Counted from the first letter of the stretch, positions 5,692 to 13,778 are shown. The stretch is 19,581 bases of DNA from CAYYWW01 sp964475515 (GCA_964475515.1 CAYYWW010000017.1:1-19581); one strand, 5' to 3'. Numbers and translations are program-made. The notes: a model not told the origin generated them from the letters alone.

Positions 5692-8661
5692 TTATTTTAT
5701 TTTTTCAAATCCTATTGTTATTTCCTTTTCTTGGAATTTGAACATTCCTTTGATACTTTTTCCAATGCCCAATTTTAATCTTGTGGCACCGACACCTTTC
5801 ATAAGTTCTTTCTTATATTCCCTGATTATTTTCTCTGTTTTCTCATCCGTCTTAAGATAAAGGGAGATTTTTTCACCAATTTTAAGTCCGTTTTTCTTTC
5901 TCAGCATTTGCACGTTTCTTATCAACTCTCTGATAAACGCTTCTTCGTATAGAACATCGCCCACGTTCAGTGAAAATCCTTCAAATTCTTTCATCTTTTT
6001 TACTTTTTGGAATTTAACATATTTTGTATTACCCAAAATTTTCACTATTTCTTCAAGCTCCACGATTGCAGATTTTATATCATCGTCCTTAGTATATATA
6101 AAAACTTCTTTCACAGGCCATCTCAGCTTTATCTTTTTATCTTGTCTTACTGAATTAATAGCCTCTACCACTGTTTTTATTATTTCCATTTGCTCTTCTA
6201 GCTTTTTGTTTATCTTCTTTTCGTCATGCTGAGGCCACTCACACAAATGAACACTTTCTTTATCATTCATGAATTTCAACATCTCTGTATATATGGCATC
6301 TGATATAAAAGGTGTAATTGGCGCGATTAGTCTAACAAGTCTATCTAAAACATAGTAGAGACTTGCCTGAGCAGGTTTTTTATCTGGTCCTGTATGCTCA
6401 GGTGAAACTCTATCTCTTATTATCTTGATATACCATCTGGAGAAGTCATTCAGAATAAAATCTATTATGCTTCTTGAGGCATAGTGGAACTTGAATTTTT
6501 CCAAATTATCGGTGACATCTTTAATCAGCGTATTGATCTTTGAAAGAATCCAAATATCCTCAGGCTTGCGGTTTTTTATTTTTTCTTTTGCAACATTAGG
6601 ATCTGAATAAGTTTTAATAAAATTACAAGTATTCCACAAGACGTTCAGAACTCTTCTCATGTCCTTTGCTGCGCTCATACTAAACTTCTGTGTTTGCCAC
6701 GGGGCAACATCTGAAGTAATGTATAACCTCATTAAGTCTCCACCAAGCTCTTTGTATGCATCTTCGGCAAAAATCACATTACCCAGTGATTTGGACATCT
6801 TTTCTCCTTTTTCGTCAAGTGTCCACCCATTCAGGCACACGGTTTTATACGGCTTCTGATCAAAAGTAGCAAAACTGCATATCATTAATGTGTTAAACCA
6901 TGCTCTCACCTGGTCCTGGCTTTCGTCAACCAGGTCAACATCCCACAATTTCTCAAACAATTCTTTGTTCCTGAAAGGATATCCTAAAGATGCCCAGGGA
7001 GATATTCCAGAATCAAACCAAACATCCATTATATCAGGATCTCTCACCATTATTCCACCACATTCACATCTTAATTTAATTTTATCTACATGATTTTTGT
7101 GGAGGTCTAAATTATCAGGGATTTTATTTATGGCTTCTTTTTTTAGTTCCTTAACAGAACCTATAACCTTTTTTGACCCACACTTTTCACACGTCCATAC
7201 AGGCAAAGGAATACCCCAATATCTCTGTCTTGTAACAGCCCAATCAGGTGCCTCCAGTATTATGTTGTAATATCTTTCGCCGGCAAATTTGGGTAACCAG
7301 TTAACTTGTTTGACTGCTTTTATTATTTTATCTCTAAGCATGTCTATTTTCAAAAACCATTGCCTGCTCATCCTGTATATCAATGGTGTTTTACATCTCC
7401 AACAAAGTGGGTAAGAGTGGACTATTCTTCCAGAGTAAAGAAGTTTGTTTTCTTTTCTTAGTTTTTCTATTATCAGCGGGTCCGCATCTTTAACAAATAT
7501 TCCAGCAAATTCCCCTGCCTCTTCTGTTAAACGACCTTTCTCATCAACCGGAGAAGGTTCAGGTAGATTATAATGTTTACCTATTCTATTATCAACATCA
7601 CCGTGACCAGGAGCGGTGTGAACAAGCCCTGTTCCAACATCCATTGTCACGACATGTCCAAACTCGTCCGTCTTTTTAGATATTTTTCTCTTGATTGCAG
7701 TTTTACTTGCTACCCTCTGTAGCATGACAGGAACAGAAAGCAAAACCTGATGAGCATTTCTTTCTTTCTGAAGATTTTTTTGCAAAGGAACATTTAAAAC
7801 AGGCTCATACTTGAGTCCCTCTAGTTTTTTGCCTTGAAATTTCTCTACAACTTTGTATTTCATTCCAAACTCATCAAAAATCACAAGTCTTTTCTCCGCA
7901 AGTATTAATTTTTCCCCATTAACCTCCACTTTAACATATTTTTCATCTGGGTGTGCAAGTATTGCAACGTTTGCGGGTAATGTCCAGGGTGTTGTTGTGA
8001 ACACAAGCAGATACTCGTTTTTTCTTCCTTTAACAGGGAATTTAACATATATTGAAGGGTCTTCTATGTTCTTATACGACTCGCTAACTTCTATGCCGGC
8101 CAGAACTGTTTCACAATGAGGACACCAGAAACCGGGTCTTTTACCTTCAACCAAAAGCCCCTTTTCATACCATTTCTTAACAGTCCACCAGCCACTTTCC
8201 AAATAGTAGTTCTCTGAAGTTAGATATGGCTTTAGCCAACCTCTCCACGCACCTATTTTTTTGTAAAAATCAAGCCAAACCTTTTCGTTACCCATTGCGA
8301 ATTTTTTGCATTCTTCTATAAACTTGTCAACACCTATTTTTGTTTCTATTTCTGTTTTACTCTTTATTCCGAGAAGCTCTTCTACTTTGTTTTCTATCGG
8401 AAGACCACCACAGTCAAAACCTGGTTGAAACCAAACACCATAACCCTGCATGTACTTGAACTTTCCCCATATATCTTTGAATATCGTTGTTTTGGCATGG
8501 CCTACGTGTGGAACACCGTTAACATAGGGTGGGCCATCGAGTAAATAGAATTTAGGTCTTTTCCAATCCATCTTAACTATTTTATCAGGAATTTTCTTTT
8601 CTTTCCAAAAATTAGAGACATGTCTCTCAATCTTCTCAGGAACGTAAACTGTGCTTTGCAT
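5692..8661 (-). CDS. ileS: Isoleucyl-tRNA synthetase
   Basis: This 989-aa cytosolic class Ia synthetase charges tRNA-Ile. The HIGH motif is P51-H-V-G-H55 and the KMSKS motif is K621-M-S-K-S625 in G-E-K-M-S-K-S-L-G-N. The G-G-L-P-I-E segment (about 85-90) and the D-S-G-I-S-P-W-A segment are IleRS-type rather than ValRS or LeuRS. The CP1 editing domain carries H-T-A-P-G-H-G-D-V-D. CxxC-type zinc knuckles occur at C180-P-H-C183, at C-W-R-C near residue 420, and at C-E-K-C near 490 with C-E-C near 530. The C-terminal anticodon-binding domain is present, and the length is slightly short of the roughly 1040 aa of many archaeal IleRS. A TATA-like ATTAATATAAATT lies about 25 nt before the ATG. Confidence 0.97.
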   Translation of the reverse strand: MQSTVYVPEKIERHVSNFWKEKKIPDKIVKMDWKRPKFYLLDGPPYVNGVPHVGHAKTTIFKDIWGKFKYMQGYGVWFQPGFDCGGLPIENKVEELLGIKSKTEIETKIGVDKFIEECKKFAMGNEKVWLDFYKKIGAWRGWLKPYLTSENYYLESGWWTVKKWYEKGLLVEGKRPGFWCPHCETVLAGIEVSESYKNIEDPSIYVKFPVKGRKNEYLLVFTTTPWTLPANVAILAHPDEKYVKVEVNGEKLILAEKRLVIFDEFGMKYKVVEKFQGKKLEGLKYEPVLNVPLQKNLQKERNAHQVLLSVPVMLQRVASKTAIKRKISKKTDEFGHVVTMDVGTGLVHTAPGHGDVDNRIGKHYNLPEPSPVDEKGRLTEEAGEFAGIFVKDADPLIIEKLRKENKLLYSGRIVHSYPLCWRCKTPLIYRMSRQWFLKIDMLRDKIIKAVKQVNWLPKFAGERYYNIILEAPDWAVTRQRYWGIPLPVWTCEKCGSKKVIGSVKELKKEAINKIPDNLDLHKNHVDKIKLRCECGGIMVRDPDIMDVWFDSGISPWASLGYPFRNKELFEKLWDVDLVDESQDQVRAWFNTLMICSFATFDQKPYKTVCLNGWTLDEKGEKMSKSLGNVIFAEDAYKELGGDLMRLYITSDVAPWQTQKFSMSAAKDMRRVLNVLWNTCNFIKTYSDPNVAKEKIKNRKPEDIWILSKINTLIKDVTDNLEKFKFHYASRSIIDFILNDFSRWYIKIIRDRVSPEHTGPDKKPAQASLYYVLDRLVRLIAPITPFISDAIYTEMLKFMNDKESVHLCEWPQHDEKKINKKLEEQMEIIKTVVEAINSVRQDKKIKLRWPVKEVFIYTKDDDIKSAIVELEEIVKILGNTKYVKFQKVKKMKEFEGFSLNVGDVLYEEAFIRELIRNVQMLRKKNGLKIGEKISLYLKTDEKTEKIIREYKKELMKGVGATRLKLGIGKSIKGMFKFQEKEITIGFEKIK

Positions 8662-8717
8662 ATTTCTTTTATTTATTCACTAATTTATATTAATTTTGAA
8701 GAGAAAGATTACAACAA

Positions 8718-9083
8718 TTACTCAATAACGACTTTTATTGGTTTTTCTCTAAAATCAACAGAGGTCGGATTCAGTTTTTCTTTTATGAATTCGTATGTTT
8801 TTCTTCCATCCCCTGGTCCCCTGCAAGTGTAAATGTGAAAAACTAAAGAATTGTATTCAGGGTAGGTATGAAAAGAAGCGTGGGACTCTGATAGCAAAAT
8901 AAGAACAGAAACACCATGGGGATTGAATTTGTGAGAAAGCTTGCCTAAAATGTTGAATTTCTCACTATTCAATGCATCCAGAAGTAATCTTTCTAAATAT
9001 TCAGGATCATTCAAAATTTCTTTATTTATTCCGTGCATTACACAAGATATTTCATTCCCCACCGGAGATGATTTATAGGTCAT
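8718..9083 (-). CDS. speD: S-adenosylmethionine decarboxylase family proenzyme (SpeD-like, pyruvoyl)
   Basis: Pyruvoyl-dependent decarboxylase of polyamine synthesis, self-cleaved at an internal serine. With the start at 9083 it is 121 aa, normal for class 1b AdoMetDC. Motif S-E-S-H-A-S-F-H-T-Y-P-E holds the cleavage site Glu66/Ser67 (which becomes the pyruvoyl group), His72 and, 20 residues after the serine, Cys87. These match the Ser63/His68/Cys83 spacing of the Thermotoga enzyme as I recall it. An open frame extends 28 codons further up, but that stretch contains the TATA box TTTAAATTT (9108-9116) about 29 nt before 9083, so translation from 9083 on a leaderless mRNA is preferred. Some archaeal members of the fold decarboxylate arginine instead of AdoMet; specificity is not resolved here. 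The gene is divergent from Kae1. Confidence 0.88.
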   Translation of the reverse strand: MTYKSSPVGNEISCVMHGINKEILNDPEYLERLLLDALNSEKFNILGKLSHKFNPHGVSVLILLSESHASFHTYPEYNSLVFHIYTCRGPGDGRKTYEFIKEKLNPTSVDFREKPIKVVIE

Positions 9084-9107
9084 AATAAATATTATTGTCC
9101 ACATTTC

Positions 9108-9182
9108 AAATTTAAATTTTTTTTCGATGAGACGGTGAATTGTTTGCTGATAAAATGAACAGACCAAAGATTTTAATTAAAT
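9108..9182. promoter_or_regulatory. Divergent promoter region between speD and kae1
   Basis: On the minus strand CGAAAAAAAA followed by TTTAAATTT (9108-9116) forms BRE/TATA for speD. On the plus strand ACCAAAGATTTTAATTAAAT (9163-9182) forms the equivalent for kae1, about 22-26 nt before its ATG. Both fit leaderless transcripts. Confidence 0.5.
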
Positions 9183-9197
9183 TTGCAAATTAATATT

Positions 9198-10187
9198 ATG
9201 CTTTGTTTGGGGATTGAATCGACAGCACATACTTTTGGTGTAGGAATAGTTTCGGAGAAAGGTGATGTTCTCTCTAATATCAAGAGTGTTTATAGACCGA
9301 GAGAAGGTTGGGGAATAAAACCAAGCGAGGCAGCAGAACACCATAGAAAATTTTCTACTGAAGTATTGGAGAGGTCTCTTTCTGAGGCAGGTGTTAACAT
9401 CAAAGACATAGATTTGATCGCTTTTTCTCAAGGACCAGGACTTCCCCCTTGTCTTGTTGTTGGAAGGGATTTCGCTGTTGAATTAGAGAAGAAGCTTAAA
9501 AAACCGCTTGTAGGAGTAAACCATTGCATAGCACATATAGAAATCGGAAAATTATTCACCAAGTGTAAAGATCCTGTAACTGTTTATGTTTCTGGCGGTA
9601 ATACACAGATTCTTGCGTATGTTTCTGGAAGATATAGGGTGTTTGGTGAAACACAGGACATAGGATTAGGTAACGCCCTCGACAAATTTGGACGTGCATT
9701 GGGGATGAAATTTCCGTCCGGTCCGGAAATAGAAAAGCTAGCAAAACATGGAAGATATGTGGAGCTTCCTTATGTGGTAAAAGGCATGGATTTGTCTTTT
9801 TCAGGCATTGTTACGGAGGCCATAAAACAAGTAAAAGAGAAAGGGAAAAAATTAGAAGATGTTTGCTTCTCGTTTCAGGAAACGTGCTTTGCAATGCTAA
9901 CAGAGGTTACTGAGCGCGCTCTCGCCCATACAAATAAAAACGAAGTTCTCTTGACAGGCGGTGTTGGGGCAAATGAGAGACTCCAAGAAATGTTAAAAGT
10001 TATGTGTGAAGAAAGAGGGGCTAAGTTCTACAATTGTCCAAAGGAGTTCGCCGGAGATAACGGAGCAATGATAGCATGGACCGGGATTCTTGCATGGAAA
10101 TCCAATAGATTTTCAATTACAAATGCAAGAATAGATATTTTGCCAAGATGGCGAACAGATGAAGTGGATGTTAAATGGAAGAATTAA
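9198..10187 (+). CDS. kae1: tRNA N6-threonylcarbamoyladenosine synthase Kae1 (KEOPS catalytic subunit)
   Basis: This 329-aa TsaD/Kae1 ASKHA-fold ATPase transfers the threonylcarbamoyl group to A37 of ANN-decoding tRNAs, working with Bud32, Cgi121 and Pcc1. The start L-C-L-G-I-E-S-T-A is canonical. The metal site is H109-C-I-A-H113 with D287 in A-G-D-N-G-A. The nucleotide loop Y-V-S-G-G-N-T-Q lies near residue 130, and G-L-G-N-A-L-D-K-F-G-R-A near 156. A TTG at 9183 would add five residues, but the ATG at 9198 matches the family and the promoter distance. It is a stand-alone Kae1: the C-terminus ends just after the ASKHA domain, without the Bud32 kinase fused on in many euryarchaea, and no bud32 is in this window. 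Confidence 0.96.
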   Translation: MLCLGIESTAHTFGVGIVSEKGDVLSNIKSVYRPREGWGIKPSEAAEHHRKFSTEVLERSLSEAGVNIKDIDLIAFSQGPGLPPCLVVGRDFAVELEKKLKKPLVGVNHCIAHIEIGKLFTKCKDPVTVYVSGGNTQILAYVSGRYRVFGETQDIGLGNALDKFGRALGMKFPSGPEIEKLAKHGRYVELPYVVKGMDLSFSGIVTEAIKQVKEKGKKLEDVCFSFQETCFAMLTEVTERALAHTNKNEVLLTGGVGANERLQEMLKVMCEERGAKFYNCPKEFAGDNGAMIAWTGILAWKSNRFSITNARIDILPRWRTDEVDVKWKN

Positions 10188-10188
10188 T

Positions 10189-10434
10189 TTATTCCGGTAG
10201 TATCATCTTATATTCCCGTAACTCATCTGGATTTTTTATCACCCTTCTCGTTGCACCGTGATAGAGAGCGTCGTGATCCAGCGGCTCCAATACTATCTTC
10301 GTTGGTCTTGTGAGGTCTCCTTCCACAACTCTATATTTTCTTCCCTCAGTGTCCATTAAAATTCCCGGTGTTGTTAGCAGTCGCCTCATTGTCTCTTGAT
10401 ATTCAATTCTTTCTTTGAGAGATTTTAAATCCAT
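10189..10434 (-). CDS. Small protein of unknown function (81 aa)
   Basis: Not recognised. It is a short, soluble, charged protein with an N-terminal helix (residues 1-20) followed by beta-like segments around G-R-K-Y-R-V-V-E-G-D and K-I-V-L-E-P-L-D-H-D. It has no Cys and no membrane segment. The frame is convincing because it fills the space between Kae1 and the next gene: its stop lies one base after the Kae1 stop on the opposite strand, and codon use matches the neighbours. An AT-rich stretch 25-40 bases before the ATG could serve as its promoter. Confidence 0.65.
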   Translation of the reverse strand: MDLKSLKERIEYQETMRRLLTTPGILMDTEGRKYRVVEGDLTRPTKIVLEPLDHDALYHGATRRVIKNPDELREYKMILPE

Positions 10435-10509
10435 ATTAAAAATAGGACATCAAAAATAAAAATTCAATCTATGACTAAGAAATAAAAAACGAGCTAGTTT
10501 AGTATAAAT

Positions 10510-11523
10510 ATGACTGATTTTTTGCCGGGTAAACTGAATTCTGATATTCTCGAGAAATTGTTGAAAAAGTACACACTTGCTGGAGCAACTGACTCAAGAG
10601 TGGTTATAGGTCCTAAAATAGGGGAGGATGCTGCGGTAATAAATTTCGGTGAGAAATATCTTGTGATAACAACAGATCCTATTACATTTACAAGTGATGA
10701 AATAGGGTGGTATGCAGTAAATGTAAATGCAAATGATATCGCTGTGATGGGAGCTAAACCAAAATGGTTTTTGGCAACTATTCTTCTTCCGGAAAAATGT
10801 GATGAAGGATTAGCTGAAAATATTTTCAACCAAATTTCTTCAGCATGCAAACAGTTGAACATTTCTCTTGTTGGTGGCCATACTGAAATTACATACGATC
10901 TCAAAAGACCTGTAGTTGTTGGGACTCTTGTGGGTGAAGTTTCAAAAGATAAACTTGTGACATCTTCCGGGGCTCAGGAAGGTGATTGGTTGATTTTAAG
11001 TAAAGGCATAGTAATAGAAGGCACTTCTATAATAGCCAGAGAAAGGGAAAATGAACTTAAGCGAAGCGGTTTTGATGATGCATTCATAAAAAGAGCAAAG
11101 AACTTTCTACACGATCCTGGGATTTCAGTTGTGAAGGAAGCTTTGCTTGCAAACCGTTTCAGGGTTAACTCAATGCATGATCCCACTGAAGGCGGACTAG
11201 CAACAGGGATATATGAATTGGTTAAAGCTTCCAACAAAGGCGCGATCATCTATAAAGAAAAAATTCCTGTTTTTCCAGAATCTGAGCAACTATGCAAGAA
11301 ATTCAATCTCGATCTCATGGGTACCATAACTTCTGGGTCACTTCTGTTGACAGCAGATCCTGAAAACGCACAAAAAATATTGTCGTTGTACAAAAGAGGG
11401 GGAATCAGAGCAGCTAAAATAGGTGAAATCAAAGAAAAAGAATTCGGAATCAAAATAAAATCTGGACGTACCCTTTCAGATCTGAAAATACCCCAAAGGG
11501 ATGAAATAACTAAATTGTTCTAG
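10510..11523 (+). CDS. AIR synthase / HypE-like protein lacking the HypE C-terminal cysteine
   Basis: This 337-aa member of the PurM/HypE/SelD/ThiL superfamily has the ATP-binding N-domain motif G-E-D-A-A-V-I (about 38-44), V-N-A-N-D-I-A-V-M-G-A-K-P (about 70-82), V-G-G-H-T-E-I and S-M-H-D-P-T-E-G-G-L-A (about 220), all closest to HypE. True HypE ends in P-R-I-C, the cysteine that carries the thiocarboxamide for hydrogenase CN ligands. This protein ends D-E-I-T-K-L-F with no cysteine near the end, and no hydrogenase or other hyp gene is present. It is therefore better called AIR-synthase-like than a hydrogenase maturase; its substrate is unknown. A TATA-like AAATAAAAAA (10480-10489) lies 25 nt before the ATG. 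Confidence 0.85.
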   Translation: MTDFLPGKLNSDILEKLLKKYTLAGATDSRVVIGPKIGEDAAVINFGEKYLVITTDPITFTSDEIGWYAVNVNANDIAVMGAKPKWFLATILLPEKCDEGLAENIFNQISSACKQLNISLVGGHTEITYDLKRPVVVGTLVGEVSKDKLVTSSGAQEGDWLILSKGIVIEGTSIIARERENELKRSGFDDAFIKRAKNFLHDPGISVVKEALLANRFRVNSMHDPTEGGLATGIYELVKASNKGAIIYKEKIPVFPESEQLCKKFNLDLMGTITSGSLLLTADPENAQKILSLYKRGGIRAAKIGEIKEKEFGIKIKSGRTLSDLKIPQRDEITKLF

Positions 11524-11527
11524 TCTC

Positions 11528-11533
11528 TTTTTT
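11528..11533 (+). terminator. Possible oligo-T terminator after the HypE-like gene
   Basis: A run of six T on the plus strand starts five bases after the stop codon, in the ten-base space before the convergent gene's stop. It is consistent with archaeal T-run termination but short. Confidence 0.3.
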
Positions 11534-11787
11534 CAAACAAGCTCACTTAATCTTTTATCTATGTATTCAATGCCGTCTTTGACTACTCTATCTAAGGTTT
11601 CTATGTCGACTCCGTTTTCGATGAGGTCCCTAACAGTTTCTAATGTTCTTCTCATAGCGCGATAAACAGAACTTGGATCTACTGACTGAACATCGCTATC
11701 AATTCCCATAGACTCTATGCGTCCACTTTCTATTCTATCTCTCATGAATAAAGTGTAAATACCAATCGGATTTGTACGTGACTCCAT
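11533..11787 (-). CDS. Small helical protein of unknown function (84 aa)
   Basis: Not recognised. It is an acidic, mostly helical soluble protein. The second half (about 38-84) reads as two amphipathic helices (V-Y-R-A-M-R-R-T-L-E-T-V-R-D-L-I; L-D-R-V-V-K-D-G-I-E-Y-I-D-K-R-L). It has no Cys and no membrane segment. A weak GGTGAT sits three bases before the ATG, and AT-rich TATA-like tracts lie further upstream. It is convergent with the HypE-like gene. It could be a dimerising or adaptor protein; this is only inference from shape. Confidence 0.6.
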   Translation of the reverse strand: MESRTNPIGIYTLFMRDRIESGRIESMGIDSDVQSVDPSSVYRAMRRTLETVRDLIENGVDIETLDRVVKDGIEYIDKRLSELV

Positions 11788-11911
11788 TCTATCACCAATT
11801 ATAAATTAACAATAAATTATTTAAAGTGGTCGCGGTCTTATTTAAATATTTAATCCAGTGAACCACTATATAGACATCAAATGTGAATGCACAGATTATT
11901 AAAAGCTGTGT

Positions 11912-12337
11912 TTATATTCGTTTGAGTTTTTTGGAGCGATCACGATAAACCCTGTTTCTAATTCTTTCCATCAAGGGGTGCTTGAATAGTGCGTGTCCAC
12001 AACATCCCTGGATTTCATTGAAATGTATATGATACTTCTGATATGAAATATTATCATCTCCTGTGTCAGGCCAAATAGAAAGTAATGTAAAAAAATAACC
12101 GCCTTCATCGTCTCTTCTCTCTCCTCTAACAAGGAGGTAAAGTTCTTCATGTTTTTCAGGATTTTTCTTTATTTCCTTTACCCACACATCTTCCTCATGG
12201 AAACCGCATTCAACAACTAAATCTCTTAAAGGCCCTCCTTTTCGAAGTATATCATTTATCATGCCTTTATAGGCAAGTTTGCATGATTCGAGAAGATCGT
12301 CTATAGTGTAATCATCATTTGTATAGGTTACAAACAA
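11912..12337 (-). CDS. Protein of unknown function (about 141 aa, start uncertain)
   Basis: Not recognised. It is soluble, with helices at about residues 12-35 and a central beta-like part (E-E-L-Y-L-L-V-R-G-E-R; G-G-Y-F-F-T-L-L-S-I-W-P). A Cys/His-rich stretch follows (Y-H-I-H-F-N-E-I-Q-G-C-C-G-H-A-L-F-K-H), which could bind a metal. The only in-frame start near the top is a TTG at 12337; the next ATG is 25 codons in. The frame stays open upstream without a start codon for about 25 codons, encoding C-Y-G-Q-Q-K-G-L-C-G, while two out-of-frame ATGs (12369 and 12350) lie in the leader. Either the TTG is real or a sequence change has broken the N-terminus. Confidence 0.55.
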   Translation of the reverse strand: MFVTYTNDDYTIDDLLESCKLAYKGMINDILRKGGPLRDLVVECGFHEEDVWVKEIKKNPEKHEELYLLVRGERRDDEGGYFFTLLSIWPDTGDDNISYQKYHIHFNEIQGCCGHALFKHPLMERIRNRVYRDRSKKLKRI

Positions 12338-12412
12338 ATTTGAGCCACATAAACCCTTTTGCTGCCCATAACAATCCTTACCAGTAAAAAATAAAAATGG
12401 TGGCGATCTAAA

Positions 12413-12712
12413 CTATTTCCCCAGTCGTTTTTCATTTTCCTTCATAGAATCTAAAACAAGTTTCTCCATATCAATATTCCGGAGGTCTGCCAGCCTTATT
12501 AATTGCACCAGTATGTCAAAAATAGCATCTTCAATTTCCTTTTCATCATATTGATCCTTTCGTATTTCTTTATTAACATATTGTCTGGCTAGTTCTCCAA
12601 CTTCTTCAACCAAATGTGCAAAAGTAGTCTTTTCGTCTGAAATTTTCCCCCTCTTTTCATCCCATTTTCTGACGTATTCAATAATCTTCTTCTGAAATTC
12701 TTTAACTTCCAT
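12413..12712 (-). CDS. MazG-like nucleotide pyrophosphohydrolase
   Basis: This 99-aa all-alpha NTP-PPase is of the MazG type, which hydrolyses NTPs or dNTPs to monophosphates and often cleans up damaged nucleotides. The metal-binding pattern EExxE...ExxD is seen as E36-E-V-G-E40 and E59-I-E-D62, followed by a hydrophobic helix A-I-F-D-I-L-V-Q-L-I-R. The length is typical of the small single-domain members. A TATA box CTATAAATA (12734-12742) lies 26 nt before the ATG, indicating a leaderless transcript. Substrate preference cannot be read from the sequence. Confidence 0.83.
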   Translation of the reverse strand: MEVKEFQKKIIEYVRKWDEKRGKISDEKTTFAHLVEEVGELARQYVNKEIRKDQYDEKEIEDAIFDILVQLIRLADLRNIDMEKLVLDSMKENEKRLGK

Positions 12713-12798
12713 AATTTTTATGTAGAGTGGTGATATTTATAGATACAGATATGAAGCTAAAGAATTCTAATAAATCTATCAACGGTAATACACAAATT

Positions 12799-13053
12799 TT
12801 AAACAATTTTAAAAACTTTGTCCCCTTCTCTTACCCTGTCCGCAACCTTTAGTCCTATGCTCTGGCCTTTCTTTGCTTTTTCTATAGGGTTCTTATCTAT
12901 CTGCATGCTTTCTACTTTTTGTGCAAAGTTTGTTGTATGGCCTTCTATGGATATCTCGTCTCCGAGACTAATTACGTCCTCAACGTCAACGACAGCCACG
13001 CTTATTTTATCGAAGTAGTGTCTAACCTTACCAACAAGCTTTTTTTCTGGCAT
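12799..13053 (-). CDS. EF-Tu domain 2-like beta-barrel protein
   Basis: This 84-aa protein looks like a stand-alone translation-factor domain 2 barrel: G-K-V-R-H-Y-F-D-K-I-S-V-A-V-V-D-V, S-L-G-D-E-I-S-I-E-G, V-E-S-M-Q-I-D-K-N-P-I-E-K-A-K-K-G-Q-S-I-G-L-K-V, and a closing G-D-K-V-F-K-I-V. The last pattern (K-G-Q-x-I-G-L-K) is characteristic of these small proteins. There is no GTPase domain. Family members are usually annotated as translation elongation factor-like and have no proven function. The ATG at 13051-13053 is chosen over an in-frame TTG two codons up because the TATA box TTTAAAAAA (13072-13080) lies 24 nt before it. Confidence 0.75.
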   Translation of the reverse strand: MPEKKLVGKVRHYFDKISVAVVDVEDVISLGDEISIEGHTTNFAQKVESMQIDKNPIEKAKKGQSIGLKVADRVREGDKVFKIV

Positions 13054-13158
13054 AAGCAAATTTTAGAAAGATTTTTTAAATTTTTGCAAGATTGGTTATT
13101 TCCACTGTCACGCCAAATTGTAGAAATTCCATCGCGATATATTCGCAGCTGATTAAAA

Positions 13159-13680
13159 TCAACTTTCAATTGCTTTTCTTAATTCTTCTACCTCATCTGA
13201 CCTGTATATGTACTCGTTGCCCAGCCTGAGGGGCCTTCCATCTATTGTTATCGGTTGTAAAAGTTCTCTCACTTTTTTGGAGCTAATACCCAAATATTCT
13301 GCAGCCTCACTTGTTGTATATACGTTTCCCTTGAAAACGCATGAATTTTCTATAACATCCCGAGCTCTTTCTTTGAGATCAGAATAGAACTTTGCATAAA
13401 TCTCCAATAAACATAAGGTCGTATCGCTATTTTCAAAATATCTCAAAACAGGCATCCTAAGTCTTCTGTATCCCCTTTCTGCAATTTGTCTCAATGATTC
13501 TATTTTTCTATATCCTGTCTTTTCCAATTCTTCAAATATTCTTTTCTCTTCTGTTTCATCAACAGATAAACTGTTTATTAAACTTCCAAATAAGGGCAAC
13601 TCTATCTCAAGTCTGCTGAATAATTCTTCATATTCTTTATATTGTCCCAACCGTTCCTTAACATTTCTTCTTCTGAACAT
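13159..13680 (-). CDS. HTH (MerR/excisionase-like) DNA-binding protein
   Basis: This 173-aa protein has a C-terminal winged-helix motif of the excisionase/MerR type at residues 119-165: V-Y-T-T-S-E-A-A-E-Y-L-G-I-S-S-K-K-V-R-E-L-L-Q-P, a turn with G-R-P-L-R-L, and a wing G-N-E-Y-I-Y-R-S-D-E-V-E-E-L. Residues 1-118 are mainly helical and charged and are not recognised; they may be a dimerisation or sensing domain. It is divergent from FEN1, and its TATA-like AATTTAAATA (13701-13710) lies 25 nt before the ATG. With the helical first two thirds it is more likely a host regulator than a phage excisionase; no integrase is nearby. Its target is unknown. Confidence 0.72.
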   Translation of the reverse strand: MFRRRNVKERLGQYKEYEELFSRLEIELPLFGSLINSLSVDETEEKRIFEELEKTGYRKIESLRQIAERGYRRLRMPVLRYFENSDTTLCLLEIYAKFYSDLKERARDVIENSCVFKGNVYTTSEAAEYLGISSKKVRELLQPITIDGRPLRLGNEYIYRSDEVEELRKAIES

Positions 13681-13700
13681 GTTTAAATAAATGACATTGG

Positions 13701-13759
13701 TATTTAAATTATTAACTACTTCTAAATAAATAAAAAATTGTGGACAGTCTTTATAAATA
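13701..13759. promoter_or_regulatory. Divergent promoter pair for the HTH gene and fen
   Basis: The minus-strand TATA-like AATTTAAATA (13701-13710) is 25 nt from the HTH-gene ATG. The plus-strand TTTATAAATA (13750-13759) is 25 nt from the FEN1 ATG. Both spacings put the transcription start at the start codon. Confidence 0.6.
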
Positions 13760-13778
13760 ACCTACTAAATTAAAAATT

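Noticed and set aside
9084..9167. 28-codon N-terminal extension of the SpeD-like protein
   Set aside because: The stretch contains the TATA box of the gene, and family members start near the M-T-Y-K position; the upstream Met codons are most likely untranslated.
11890..11910. Small hairpin CACAG...CTGTG between two minus-strand genes
   Set aside because: The five-base stem with an AT loop is short and not followed by a T-run on the relevant strand; it is too weak to call a terminator or RNA.
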